A stretch of DNA of 64,000 nucleotides from Neofusicoccum parvum (taxonomy: Eukaryota; Ascomycota; Dothideomycetes; Botryosphaeriales; Botryosphaeriaceae): contig CP087216.1 of NCBI GenBank assembly GCA_020912385.1, forward strand, positions 868,001 to 932,000, written 5' to 3'. Below are positions 20,839 through 31,634 of this stretch, piece by piece (position 1 is the first letter of the stretch; each line of letters starts with the position of its first letter). The notes under the pieces were generated by a model, which searched no databases, was not told where the DNA came from, and saw only the letters and a program-made list of their open reading frames with translations. Position numbers and translations under genes: made by a program.

Positions 20839-21372
20839 AACCCCTTAATTACTATCGGCGTGTAAAAAGTCGCATTGGATTTCTCCTGTCGATTCTTCTT
20901 CTGGATCTGAGTTGGCGGTCACGTATTAACGACTCGATGGATTTGCATAGGCGACGGCGTTCTCGTCTTTTCTCGGAGGGGATTATTCGGAGGGGGGGTT
21001 AGCGAAAGCGATCATAGACCGGTCGGCCCTCAGAGGCATCAATGCATTGCTACAGCGATATTTAATCTTAGAATCATTTCGCTTTCCCTCCTCGCTCATT
21101 TTGCGAGCGATTCCAAACAACACGGCATTTATTGACGACTGTGCGTTTTGCAAGGCGTGAGGCCCTCCACTGCATCAAGCGCCCAGCTGCTATTTCCAGG
21201 ATGCGGCGGCAAAGCCCGAGGAAGACCCTGGGCTCGTATCATCGTATTTTTCTCCGGCATCTTCTTTCCGTGGGCCGCAGGGTGTTCCCGCCGCCCGCTT
21301 CCTTCGCGTCGTCTTTCCGTCCACGCTTGCGTTTGGCTGGTGGTTGGTCGTTCGCGCAGGAGCAGCTAAGCG
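20839..21372. other. convergent intergenic region
   Basis: 534 bp between the 3' ends of the PLC-like gene (+) and the Cce1 gene (-). It should hold both 3' UTRs; I see nothing else in it. Confidence 0.5.
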
Positions 21373-22614
21373 CTAGCTGCTTCTCTCAGCCACCTCCTTC
21401 AGGGCCCCCTCATCCAACCCCAGCATCGCACGTCGGTTGCTTTCCCACTGCGCCCACGCGGCCGCCTGCAAGAGGCAGTCGGCAAGGTCGTCCAGCTTCT
21501 TCGGGTCCGCTGGTGGCGAGTGGCCGGCGGCTTGAGCTGGTGCTGGCGCTTCCGCTAGCGCCGCGGTCGTCGCCGTCGCTTTCTTCTTCCTGCCTCCCCC
21601 TTTCGCGGGCTTGGAGAGCTTCGCAAGGAACGTGTCGCGCATGCCGCAGGCTTCCGGGGTGCCGAAGCTGAGCTGGACGTCGCGGTCCGAGCCGGAGGTA
21701 GCCGCTGCGTCGCCGGCGTTCTGGAGAAGCCATTGCTCGACGAGCTTGATCTTCACCTTCTTCTCGACTTTGGTCTTGCTCATCTTCTTGGCTGGTCGCG
21801 CGCCGCTGCCCGCCTCATCCTCTTCCCCGGAGCCGGCGTCCTCCTCGGCCTCGGCTGCGGCCGAGCGAGAGCGGGAGGAGGCACGCCTCGTTGCGCCGCC
21901 GAGCGACTCGTCACGGATGGCTCGGCCTAGCTCGGAGTTGTCCATCCAGAACGCGGCGACGCGCGCCGGGCTGACGGGGAAGACGCTGGGAAACCGCTGC
22001 GCCTTTGCAGCAGTCGTTGGGAGGCGGCCTGACGACTCTTGCTTGAGAGTCTCGAGGATCGCCCAGATCATGCCTTCGAGCATGTTGACGTGGTAGGTCC
22101 ATTCTTGGATCGCGGACGAGGCGTTGGTCCGGTAGCGCTGCTGCTCGATGAGGATGGTCTGGGGTGCGTAGGGTAAGAATTTGCGCTTGAGCAGAGCGTA
22201 GGCGGTGCGCGAGAGGATGGACGGCCGGAAGGACTCTTTGCCCTGCTGCGAGATCTGGCTGCTCAGGAGGTTTGCTGGATCCGAGGATGAGGACGCCTCC
22301 TCCTGGAGCGCGAGGTCGCTGACGGAGATGGGCTCCCAGGTGAGCACGTCAAGCTTCACGGACGGCTTTGCTGAGGGCTTCTTGCCGCCATGTTTAACTG
22401 AGACGTCGCAGACGCAGAAAGCCATGTTGCGGATGCCCATGTCCACGCTGAGGATGCGGCTGGTCTTGGTTTCATTTTGGAGTTTGGGGACGTCGAGGTC
22501 TGAGTGCAGGCGCTGTGTGAGCTCTGGTTTGGTGCCACCGACTCCACTACCAATGCGTGCAAGGAGGGTTTTGATGTGGGCCGATGTAAGGGTGCCCCTG
22601 ACCCGTTGCGACAT
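21373..22614 (-). CDS. cce1: mitochondrial Holliday-junction resolvase (Cce1/Ydc2)
   Basis: Single exon, 413 residues. Cce1/Ydc2 cleaves four-way junctions during mitochondrial DNA recombination and segregation. An N-terminal SAP-like motif (TSAHIKTLLARIGSGVGGTK) is followed by the RNase H-like fold: strand ILSVDMGIRNMAFC carries the first catalytic Asp (D58), TILIEQQRYRT the catalytic Glu (E157), and LDDLADCLLQAAAWAQWE near the C-terminus the last acidic residues. The fungal family motif EQQRYR is intact. A poorly conserved, acidic and Lys-rich insert lies between about residues 230 and 350, which makes it longer than the yeast protein. The first residues are not strongly presequence-like, so an upstream start or internal targeting cannot be excluded. 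Confidence 0.93.
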   Translation of the reverse strand: MSQRVRGTLTSAHIKTLLARIGSGVGGTKPELTQRLHSDLDVPKLQNETKTSRILSVDMGIRNMAFCVCDVSVKHGGKKPSAKPSVKLDVLTWEPISVSDLALQEEASSSSDPANLLSSQISQQGKESFRPSILSRTAYALLKRKFLPYAPQTILIEQQRYRTNASSAIQEWTYHVNMLEGMIWAILETLKQESSGRLPTTAAKAQRFPSVFPVSPARVAAFWMDNSELGRAIRDESLGGATRRASSRSRSAAAEAEEDAGSGEEDEAGSGARPAKKMSKTKVEKKVKIKLVEQWLLQNAGDAAATSGSDRDVQLSFGTPEACGMRDTFLAKLSKPAKGGGRKKKATATTAALAEAPAPAQAAGHSPPADPKKLDDLADCLLQAAAWAQWESNRRAMLGLDEGALKEVAERSS

Positions 22615-23910
22615 GAGAAGGCGGCGAATGCGTGCGCTATCGCGCTATGAGAAGTTTTAGTGAAGAGGTGGAAAGGTAGACAAGAGAGGTCGCTCGCTCC
22701 CAAGATGCGCGATGCATTGAAAATCCAGTCGCAAAGGAAACTTGGGCTACGGTCCGACTGAAAGTCTATGAGCAATATCTTTCCCCGGATTATCAATGCC
22801 AGGGAAGCTTGGAAAGCAGTCTGATGTCTAGATCAAAACAGCATCCATCACCTTCGGTGTTGGTGAATGTGGAGAGATAGCGGAGGAGGACGCGTCAAAC
22901 TAGACCGCGCAAACGCGTGCGAGAGGGCAGGTCACGTGCTCCAATCGGGCCGTGCCGAGACTATAACTTTTGCAGCTGTTAACACATCTTTCCAACTTCA
23001 CTAGAAGAACCAAACATCAAGACTCCAGTCATATGACCCCTGTGCTGTATCGCTTGCCTAATGAGCACCTCCCATCCATCTGTATTATCACGTGCGTGAG
23101 GCGCATCCTCTCCACACCTACTTTTAAGCCTCAGCCTCGCTCAACGATGCGAAGATGACCGTGTTGTCCCAAAAAGTTTCCAAGCCCGGATATTGAAGGA
23201 AAACATATCCCCACGTGTCCGCAAGTGCGGGTTGATTCCGCCCACAGAGCCTCAGACTCTCAACCACGGCTTTCACGCAGCATCTCCACATGCAAAGTAA
23301 TCGTCCAGGCGCTTTCTCGTCCACACCATCCTGTCTGCCGCCGGTCAGCAGTGGCGGCGGCTGCCTTTCGATATTCGTGCGCTGCCCGCTGTGCAACCTT
23401 ACCGTTATCTCCAGCCGCCAGGACGCGTGCATTTCGTTGCCTTCTACGGCTGAGCCGTGCGCCCCCAGCTCCGCACCTCTGATCATTGTCATCCTATCGC
23501 TGCGGCTGAGGCTCAATTTCAGCCTCTCACATAGGCTGAAAGGCTCACACGTAGACCCTTGCCTGCTGTTGTGGCCTTTCCCACGTGTTCCACCCATTGT
23601 CGAGCTTTTGCCTTCAGCAGCACTGCCCGTTGGCCTTGTGATTCGGAATCAAGGAATGCATTGGCTTTGACGAGATGGTGGCCATGTTCGCCTTCTGCGT
23701 CACATGCGGGGTCACTATCTCGATCGTCTGCCTTCTTGAGGCTCTGCGGGCGGTCGACTTCGTGAGACAGCCTTGTGAAAGCCTTAAAGGCGCCTACCGG
23801 TGTAAGAGTTCCTGCCTCAGCCTTCTGATTTCACGGCAAAACAGTCTTCTTATCCCGAGCAATCTGCGATCGCACTTTCCAAATCAAGACAACACCACCT
23901 CCGTTTCAAC
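22615..23910. promoter_or_regulatory. divergent upstream region, cce1 / accessory island
   Basis: 1.3 kb between the start of cce1 (-) and the small accessory gene (+). It must contain both promoters. Open frames at 23124-23597 (-) and 23675-23950 (+) have no family similarity; the latter starts with a hydrophobic stretch (MVAMFAFCVTCGVTISIV) but looks like chance. Change in character from housekeeping to accessory DNA happens about here. Confidence 0.45.
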
Positions 23911-24220
23911 ATGGGTTGGGTCCAAGACACTTATCCCACCTATCGTTTAGAGCAGTCGCGCTTGGAGGGGTGGCTGAAGGAGGAATTTGGGAACTGGAAA
24001 TTCTCCGTTAAGGTCATAGCCACCTCCAGTCATGCGGCTGTGTGAATCATGCTGACAGGCATCCGTCTGCAGCTTTCTGCGAACGACCAGTACACGTTCC
24101 TGGTGCCACGACAACTGACTTCGGTGAGACGCGAATGGTAATAACGTAGCAACTCAAGATTTGACGGCTGTGCAGGAAGAGAGAGACCGCATCCTTGACT
24201 TACGTTGGCTGGACCAGTAG
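23911..24220 (+). CDS. small conserved-looking fungal protein (65 residues)
   Basis: Three short exons: 23911-24012, 24073-24123 and 24176-24220. Joined, they read MGWVQDTYPTYRLEQSRLEG ... WLKEEFGNWKFSVK, then LSANDQYTFLVPRQLTS, then EERDRILDLRWLDQ and a stop. Both introns (60 and 52 nt) begin GT, have a branch-like CTGAC or TTGAC and end CAG, and both junctions keep frame. The pattern YP.YR.E..RLE..L...FG.......ND...F.VPR.LT..E...I..LR is one I associate with a family of tiny uncharacterised fungal proteins; that recall needs a search to confirm. Function is unknown. It lies about 310 bp upstream of the CorA-like gene on the same strand. A different acceptor (AG at 24178-24179) would open another C-terminus to 24425. 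Confidence 0.6.
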
Positions 24221-24531
24221 GGAATGGGTCTGGTTCAGGATAGACTGGGAGTATCGATATGTGATTCGTGATTGGCCGGTTAGCCAGCGTCAAATTGTCA
24301 TGGTTTTGCTTGAAGGGTCCAATTGTGGTCATTATTCTCCAGAGAAGCCTCGTAGTTTTCACCGGTGTTATCTACCACATTTAAAGCTTGGATATCTTGC
24401 CAGCCTCGTGTGCAGGATGAGGTGACACGAAACACAGCCACACTGAAAAACATGAAAAGAGTGTCCATCCCACGCACGTCGAGCTGACACTCCATCCTCC
24501 GAGTCAGTCCACTTTTCTGGCTAATCTTACA
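24221..24531. other. spacer between small gene and CorA-like gene
   Basis: Promoter and leader space for the CorA-like gene. One frame stays open across it (24195-24425, +) and is Trp-rich (EWVWFRIDWEYRYVIRDW); I could not tie it to a family, so it is reported as a finding and not as a gene. Confidence 0.4.
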
Positions 24532-26492
24532 ATGGAACAATTTCTTGACTCCCTCAGGCAACATGCAGATTATCCAAACAATCTGGTCAGTCCGGATGCG
24601 TATCAGCACACTTTGCAGGCCCTTTTCAGGCGCTTGAACGAGCAAAGTCGCCGTCTATTCTGCGATGAAAACAAGGCTGCTCTTCGATTCTGGGAATGTG
24701 GGGACCAAGGGCGGGGTAAGTCTGATCTCGTCCGATGGTGGGCGTTAAGTTTTACTGATTGGCTCTCCGTTGCAGGATTTCAAGATGCTTGCATATGCGA
24801 TATTGATGACCTTGAGCTACATCTTGGTCCCGGCTGGGAAGATCCCCGAGCAAGGTTCATGTAAGTTTTGAAGATTACTCCATCTCCCCACACTCGACCA
24901 ACCTGAGATCAGATTCATGACGGCTCCAAACTCGAGAGAGAGGCTGAACATCACTCGCGAAATGTTCTCTTTTCTCTTCACCTTCCACCAAGTGATGACT
25001 GGTTTCATGGACTTCGTATTCACATACGGACGACGGGAGAATGCCCAGGAATTCCACTTTGGGGGCTTCCGACAAGAACGACGTCTCGCAGACCATCTCA
25101 AAGGCCCTCAAGCTCACCAGTTGGGCAGGTCAGGACGTGACATTCGCCATTGCTACAATTTGATGTCAGTGGAGACTTCGAGTGGCCAGCGAGACTGGCC
25201 CTGGTCTATTCGACAGACCGCGATATACCACTCCTTCGACGTCATCGCTGGTCGAGCATCTTGGATTGTGGTGAAAGCAAACCGTATAATGGAGCAGAGA
25301 GTGAAAGAAGCGTCGAGAGCATTTGGCGATTCCGAAATCACTTCTTTCCAAACAAACAGCCGGGCCTTTGCCTCGTCACTCTACACTCATCTTATCTACA
25401 TCAGCTGGGCGGGTGATGAGTGGCGCTGGTATATCGATTTTCTCGAAGATGAAACTCAGAAGAAGACAAGGAAGACTTTGTCAGCAGATGTTGACAGCGC
25501 TGGGCAGGCAGAATTGTCCTCGTATCCGGATCGACCCCCATTCGCACAGGTGCCGTCACCATTCACGACATCGCAAGACAAAGTTCCATTCCACTCGATC
25601 AGACCAATGACCCCGCCTTGTTCACCCCCACTTTCTCCGCCTCATTCGCCTTTATCTTCTTCAACACGTGTTGAAGTTCAGCCAGGCATCGACCATACAA
25701 AACCCAGTCGTCAACGGGACTTCTCTTTCAACGATCTACAACGAGTTCAGTTTATCGAGGAGAAGGCCAACGAGATAGTCCTCGTTATTGATGTCAACCT
25801 GAGTGTTCTCAGGGATTTGAAGCAGTTTTATCAATCTTTGATTGATTCCGACGAGTTCCCAGAGGAACTTAGGAGAGATTGTGTTGGGGATGTTGCCAGA
25901 TTCGTGAGCCGAGTTGCCACCGTAGAGCACGACTTGCGGCTACAACGATCAAGAGCCAACTCTTTGCTCCGTGTTCTCGCCGACAGGAAGAGTCTCTTGT
26001 TCGCCATGCTGCAATACCGGAATGAACAGGCCAGTAGACTTCTCGCTGAAAAAGCACAATCATCTGCCACGCACATGGAGTCAATGACCGCGGAGATGCA
26101 CGTAATGACGAGCAATATGCACGACCTCGCGAAACAGACCAAGCAAGAGACGGTGTCTATGAGAATTATCACTCTAGTTACCCTGTTCTTTCTTCCGGGG
26201 ACGTTTATATCGGTAAGTCCACTTCGGAATGTTCGAGTTGTTCTTTCTCAGACTAACTCGGCATCAGACTTTGATGAGCACTGATATCGTCCGATGGGAG
26301 TCCACTGAGGGGGGAAATTCCACGAAGACTGTCTCCGTGGGTGCAATAGCGCTTTTCCTTGAGATAACGGTGCCTTTGATGATTTTCACATTTACTGCAT
26401 GGTACGGCGTCTACTGGTGGGTGAATCGGAAGGATAGAGCTAAGCATGTGGTTCCAAATGTTTCTTGGAAGCTCAAGAGCCAAAGCGCTTAA
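24532..26492 (+). CDS. CorA-like membrane transporter domain protein
   Basis: Four exons: 24532-24715, 24776-24860, 24913-26212 and 26268-26492; 597 residues. It belongs to the large, uncharacterised fungal CorA-like family related to CorA/Mrs2 magnesium channels. Family landmarks are MTAPNSRERLNITREMFSFL, FTFHQVMTGFMDFVF, FHFGGFRQERRL, LGRSGRDIRHCYNL, WPWSIRQTAIYHSFDV, a long helical region (about 370-500) and two membrane segments near the C-terminus: MRIITLVTLFFLPGTFIS (about 505-522) joined by intron 3 to TLMSTDIVRW, then LFLEITVPLMIFTFTAWYGV (about 552-572). The CorA GMN loop is not present, as is usual in this fungal group, so metal transport is unproven. Intron 1 (60 nt) is open in frame. 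A Pro/Ser-rich insert (TPPCSPPLSPPHSPL) sits mid-protein. Confidence 0.85.
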
Positions 26493-27564
26493 AGCGGAGG
26501 CTTTGCATTGACGAGCCGGAGTTGGTTGAGAGTTCTTGCGTCCTCATAGATTTCCCTCTTCTTGCTTTCCAGGTCTCTCTTTTTTGGCCTTGTCTTCTTT
26601 CATCACTCTCGCAGACACCAGGTATCGCACCTGCTGAGTTGCAAGGAATGGACATGTAATCAAGTCTTTCCTGCGCCATTTGCGTGCCGGATGGGGTAGC
26701 GGCCGAGTCATTGACGCGCCTGTCCCTGCAGCTTGCCGCGGTGCCACTGCGAGCTTAGCGCACTTTTCAAAGCAGGCGAGCTCCTTGTCAAGCCTCAACC
26801 CCATGTTCTCTTCATGAACCACTTCTCGTCCATGCAACTCCGCTGTGCATTCCTCGATCCCCTGGCACCACACTCCCCCCGCTGCTACTGGACCTCTCAC
26901 AGCCGACGGCCTACTTGGACGAGTAGCGCAAGCAAAAGCAACCATGACATCATATGCCCCGCTTCCGCATCGCGGCCAGACTCCCAGACAGCACGAGATG
27001 CTGCCTGGAGCAATGGCGCAGCGTTCCTCGAGCAGGCGAAGTGCAGACGGGCAATCCTGCCGCTGCCGATTCGCTGCCGTTCGTCGAGGCTGATGCAGGT
27101 GCAGATACTCAGGCAGCTCAAGCTAACCGCTTCGAGCCGCACTTCCGGCTCTTCTCCAGTGCCATCCAGCACGGCGAAGCCTGCGCTGAGCGTCAGCCCC
27201 GTCTGCAGATGCGTGCATGCAGCAGTGCTTGTGGTGACCGGTCAGGTGCGTGGCTGAGCCAGGACGCCAGGCATCCTCCCAATTCGCTGCCGCGTCGCCG
27301 GGAGGTGGTGAGGCCGTTGCGATGCAGCCCATCAGCGCTTTAAAGTCGCACAGCTCCTCCTCCGCCGCCCCGCCTCTCAGCGATCCCCTTCCAGTGCCGC
27401 TCGCACTCTTCTCGACAGCCCTGGGCCGTCTGCACAACGTGCATTTATCTCTCGAGTCATCCCCGTTCCTCGTCGTCTGGTCGCGCTGTTTGTCCAGGCC
27501 ATTCGTTGATGTTTCGCCCTCGTCTTCGCCCTGCCACTGCGAGCTGTGATTGACGGTCGCCACC
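26493..27564. promoter_or_regulatory. upstream region of the kinase-vWA gene
   Basis: 1.07 kb between two tandem + strand genes. It contains the 3' UTR of the CorA-like gene and, in its right half, C/T-rich promoter-like DNA leading to an excellent Kozak context (CACCATGG) at 27565. Open frames in it look like noise. Confidence 0.45.
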
Positions 27565-30500
27565 ATGGCCCTCCTAACACAGCCTAATCAGAAGCCTGCG
27601 CTCCAGGACTTTACCACCTGGTTCGAGAGCGCCAAAGTCATGGGAGTCGCTGATCTCTCCCAACCCGATGGGCCGTCTGCACAACCCGCGCGAACAGAAT
27701 CGGTCGACACAGCCTCCGATTCAGGCTCGTCCTCCCTCGTCGAATCGCCCGGGGCCCCTCACTCGCCTGCGAGCGCGGCTCTTTCTGCCCGCGAACCGTC
27801 GTCTCCTCTCACTACTGCCTCGGGATACTTTATCCCCGACCTCAAGGTCAAAGAACTCACTGTCGCGGGGATCCGAAAGATGCTGCGCGCACTCTGGCCA
27901 GATGATTTACCAGTGCAGGTGGAGACCGTTCAGGCTGACTACGCCAAAGTTTTCTGCATCCTGCTGCGCATCGCACAAGGCTATTTCATCGAGCATTTTG
28001 TGAAGCACGACTCCCTGTGCGACAGCAAACTGCCTTTTGAAGCCAAGCCACCGAACTTCCCCCCTTCGCCGGACGACGAGCTCTTCGCCCAATTCTACGC
28101 GATACAGTGGATGTTCTGCGCACCAACATTCCGCTATAATAAGATCAATCAGGAATGGAACAACTACATTCTGCCCATCATCTTGAAAGAGGACCTGGCG
28201 AGAGGTGGTACCGCGACTACCTCGAAAATCATGCTGCATGGAGCTTACAACAGGTTGGACCCTACCGGAGACACCGACAAGGTACGTACACACGGTACGG
28301 CATTAATCATGTACCACGAATTAATTTCGAATAGAGCAAGGCAAACCTCTTCGTGCTCAAGACTTATCGCACGAAAGATGCAGCTGAGCACTACAAAAGT
28401 GAGGTGGGGGCTTACCGTAAGCTGAGGCCTATCGGTAACAACTCTCCTGGCCTCACGGGATTTTACGGGAGTTTCATACACAACGGCACATTCAATATCA
28501 TCCTCGAGTTTGCGGATCAAGGGACCCTGAACGAATTCTTCGAGAGGGTCACGCCACCTTCGACCACAAAGGACATCAGAGACTTTTGGTCTGCAATGTT
28601 CAATCTCATCGGGGCTATTATGACAATCCACAATCTCCAGGTACAAGAAGAAAATGGGCAGGACGAAGACGACTGTCTCAGCTTCAGAGGGTAATCCGCA
28701 TGCTGGCTTGTTGATCAGAGACCTGTGCTGACTCGTTCAAGGTGGCATCAAGACGTGAAGCCCGACAACATTCTGGTCACTAGCGGCACCCGCAAGTCAG
28801 TTTTTGGCTGCCAATTCAAATTGGCCGACCTTGGCCTTTGCCACTTTAGGAGGATAAGGTCACAGCGCAAGGGAAAGAAGGCAGTCTCTCGCGAAGTTGA
28901 TCCAGCCGATGATGACAAGTACGGCACTCGAATTTATGGTAAGCCCAAACCTAAGGATCTTCATATGTTCTCGTCTAATGATCCATTAAGGTGCCCCGGA
29001 ATGCTATCGACCTGATGACTTCACTGGCACGAGCCGCCTACTCGTTGGCCAGAGCGTTGACATCTGGTCTCTCGGCTGCGTTTATAGCGAAGCGGTCGTC
29101 TGGGTCTTACAAGGAAAAGAGCAGTTGAAGAAATACCGTGAACTTCGGGGCAGAGAGACAAGACAGAAAGGCATCAAGGACGTTGGCTGCTTCCACGACG
29201 GCGTGAATGTTCTTGATTGTGTCGAAAGAAAGCACGCAGAAGCCCTCGAAAGTAAGCGAGAATGCGATTACATGACCCGAGAGGTCGTCAGCATGGTTGA
29301 GGACATGCTGGTTGGCGAAGACTGCCGTCAGACTGCAAAACAACTGTGGGGGAAATCACGGGCCCTTCTTCGCAAGGCTGACAACACCACTCGACGCGCC
29401 AAGAAACAACGCACGAACTCCAGCGGACAATCACAGGCAAGGACACCACCTGAATCACCTGTACTCTCGACTGCAAGTCTATCGAAGTCCAATCCGTCTG
29501 CTCAAAAAACGCCTCGCCACCCTGTGTGCTTGCCTCAACAGTCCAACAGCAGAGGCCGCCCGGATCTTCAGATAGAAACTGGCGAGCCAAGTTTTGGTAT
29601 ACCTCGATGCGAGAGCCCGAGCCAGAAGACGACCGTTGATGGTTGCGAGAGCCTAAGGTTCCCAGGAAATGGAAGTGTGACATCCGTGAAGCCTGCCATG
29701 GCTGAGCGAACTTTCAGCGCGCCTAGTGCTCCGCAAGCGCACCCGCAAACCATCGAGAATCTTGTCCATTATGCACAGGAATGCGTGCCAACGCCACAAA
29801 TGACGCCATCCGTGTATCGAAGACCCGTTGGACTGAACAAAAGGAATTTGACAGTACTGGAAGTCGAAGATGCGCTGCACTGGATAGGTAAGAAGAAGGC
29901 CTTCAAGAACAATCCCCTCAACCAGATGAAGGCCATTGGTGGGGCTATTGGGAAGAATAGGATCCCTCCTGCTCTACCCCATACACTTCTCATGAGTCAA
30001 CTACACAACCGTGACCACGTAAGCACTTTACCTCGCTCATTTCACAACAACACAAGACTGACTGTGGACACAGGTCTTTCTGATTGACGATTCAGTGTCA
30101 ATGGCCGAGCACTGGAATCGAGTGAAAAAGATTTTCGGCATCCTTTGTTATCTGGTCAAAGAGTCCGACAAGGACGGCGTTGACCTGCGATTTACACGGC
30201 ACGAACGCGTGTACAACTCAACCAAATCGAGCGAGCTTGCTCAGGAATTGGACAACCTGGATAGAAAGCTCAACGGGCCTTCTAACATGGAAGACAGCCT
30301 CCGCAAAATACTAGAAAAACACAAGCAAGAGTTGCAATCAGCCACCAAATCCAAGTCACGTCGCGGTCGCAAGAAGCCAGCGAGCCCGATGAATCTCTAC
30401 GTCTTCACGGACGGTGCCTGGCATAGTCGTTGCGATGCGGCAAATCCGATTCGAACATTCGTGAACGACCTCCAAGAGCACTGGAGCGGTCATCCGGAAA

Positions 30501-30812
30501 GCATGGTGTCCGGCATCCAGTTCATCAGCTTTGGTGACGATCCAGACGGGCTTGCGCACCTACATATCCTGGATTCGGGACTCAAGGACTTGGAAAGGTA
30601 ACTAATCCCCGGACAGTCCTGCCCCACATTGAACTAACAATCACTTTTGCTGCTACAGGGACATTGTGGATACTGAGCCGTCGACGGGCAACGTCTTGAA
30701 GATGCTTCTCGGTGCCATCAACAAGACGTTCGACAACGACCTGGACGCCTTGACTTCTCAGACCCACTCCCTCGAGCTGTCAAATCCTCCGAGCTTTGCG
30801 AAGTCCATGTAA
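27565..30812 (+). CDS. protein kinase - von Willebrand A domain fusion protein
   Basis: Six exons: 27565-28281, 28335-28690, 28742-28938, 28991-30018, 30074-30597 and 30659-30812; 991 residues. The N-terminal about 240 residues are a helical domain seen in fungal kinase-like proteins (SGYFIPDLKVKELTVAGIRK...). The kinase domain covers about 240-530: LFVLKTYRTKDAAEHYKSEV (ATP-binding Lys about K248 and helix-C Glu), IILEFADQGTLNEFF (hinge), WHQDVKPDNILV (catalytic loop with HQD for HRD, D362), FKLADLGLCHF (DLG for DFG) and YGAPECYRP (APE). A disordered linker (about 535-740) rich in Ser/Pro/Thr follows. The vWA domain (about 767-990) starts VFLIDDSVSMAEHW with the metal-site DxSxS (D771, S773, S775) and has FTDGAW near residue 878. 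All motifs needed for kinase activity and metal-dependent ligand binding are present. Cellular role unknown; see findings. Confidence 0.88.
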
Positions 30813-31634
30813 TCCCCAATGCAAATCTCGGACAATATCTGACCACCTCCGTACCCTACTTCCACCCTCTAGGCCTCTTGGATTCTCAACGGCGGCTTCT
30901 CTCGCACTCTCGGAGGTACAGTCCTTTGCGAAGTTTTTCCTTTTGACTTCGACATGGTGTACTATGGAGTTGGTATGCTTTCTTGTTTTCACGCTGGCCT
31001 TTCTCTTTCGATACCCCCGAAAATTTCTCGGTTCCTGAATGAAAGTATTATTATTATCACAAAAGTCTCATGGGAGATGATTAATCTATTGATACGACTC
31101 ACGCTCCACTCTTACATTTCTGCAAGGAGTTCGTCGTCCAGTCTATTAGTTATTTCGTACTTGAGTAATTGTCAAAGTTGTGTTGTAGATCAATACCTCG
31201 GCGGCGCATTCTTATCTAAGCATTCCGTGCTTACCCCCATATTGGCGGTTCTAATAGAAAGTGACAAGAATGAGAAGATTTCATGTACTGCAAGAGTAAT
31301 CACTATTTCCAGGAGTTCCGGAAATTATGATGGGTGGTCATGCAGAACACCAAAGGCCCAAGAGGCCGGTTATCATAGCCACCAGACCCAAGGGTATTTT
31401 CACAAAGAAGTACAGACGATATAGTAGAGCAAGCTGTCATTCATAACATTGCTTCCTTGAAAGTGCCGTATCGACGACACAAATGCGGGTAATACGCACG
31501 AGCTATCAACGATGCCATCCTCCGCAGTCCAGCCAGTCACGCTCGTCCATCCGGAGCCATCCCATCAACCACATCCCCAAGCCAGCGACCCAGCAACCGT
31601 GAAGCAACCGACCTCCCATCCCACGAGCGCGAAA
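30813..31634. other. convergent intergenic region
   Basis: About 0.8 kb between the 3' ends of the kinase-vWA gene (+) and the next gene (-). It is AT-richer than the genes, with no ORF that carries a recognisable motif; both 3' UTRs should lie here. Confidence 0.5.

Noticed and set aside
23675..23950. 91-codon + strand frame with a hydrophobic start
   Set aside because: The hydrophobic stretch recalls a signal anchor, but the remainder is unremarkable, no splice continuation makes sense and it overlaps the start of the better supported small gene.
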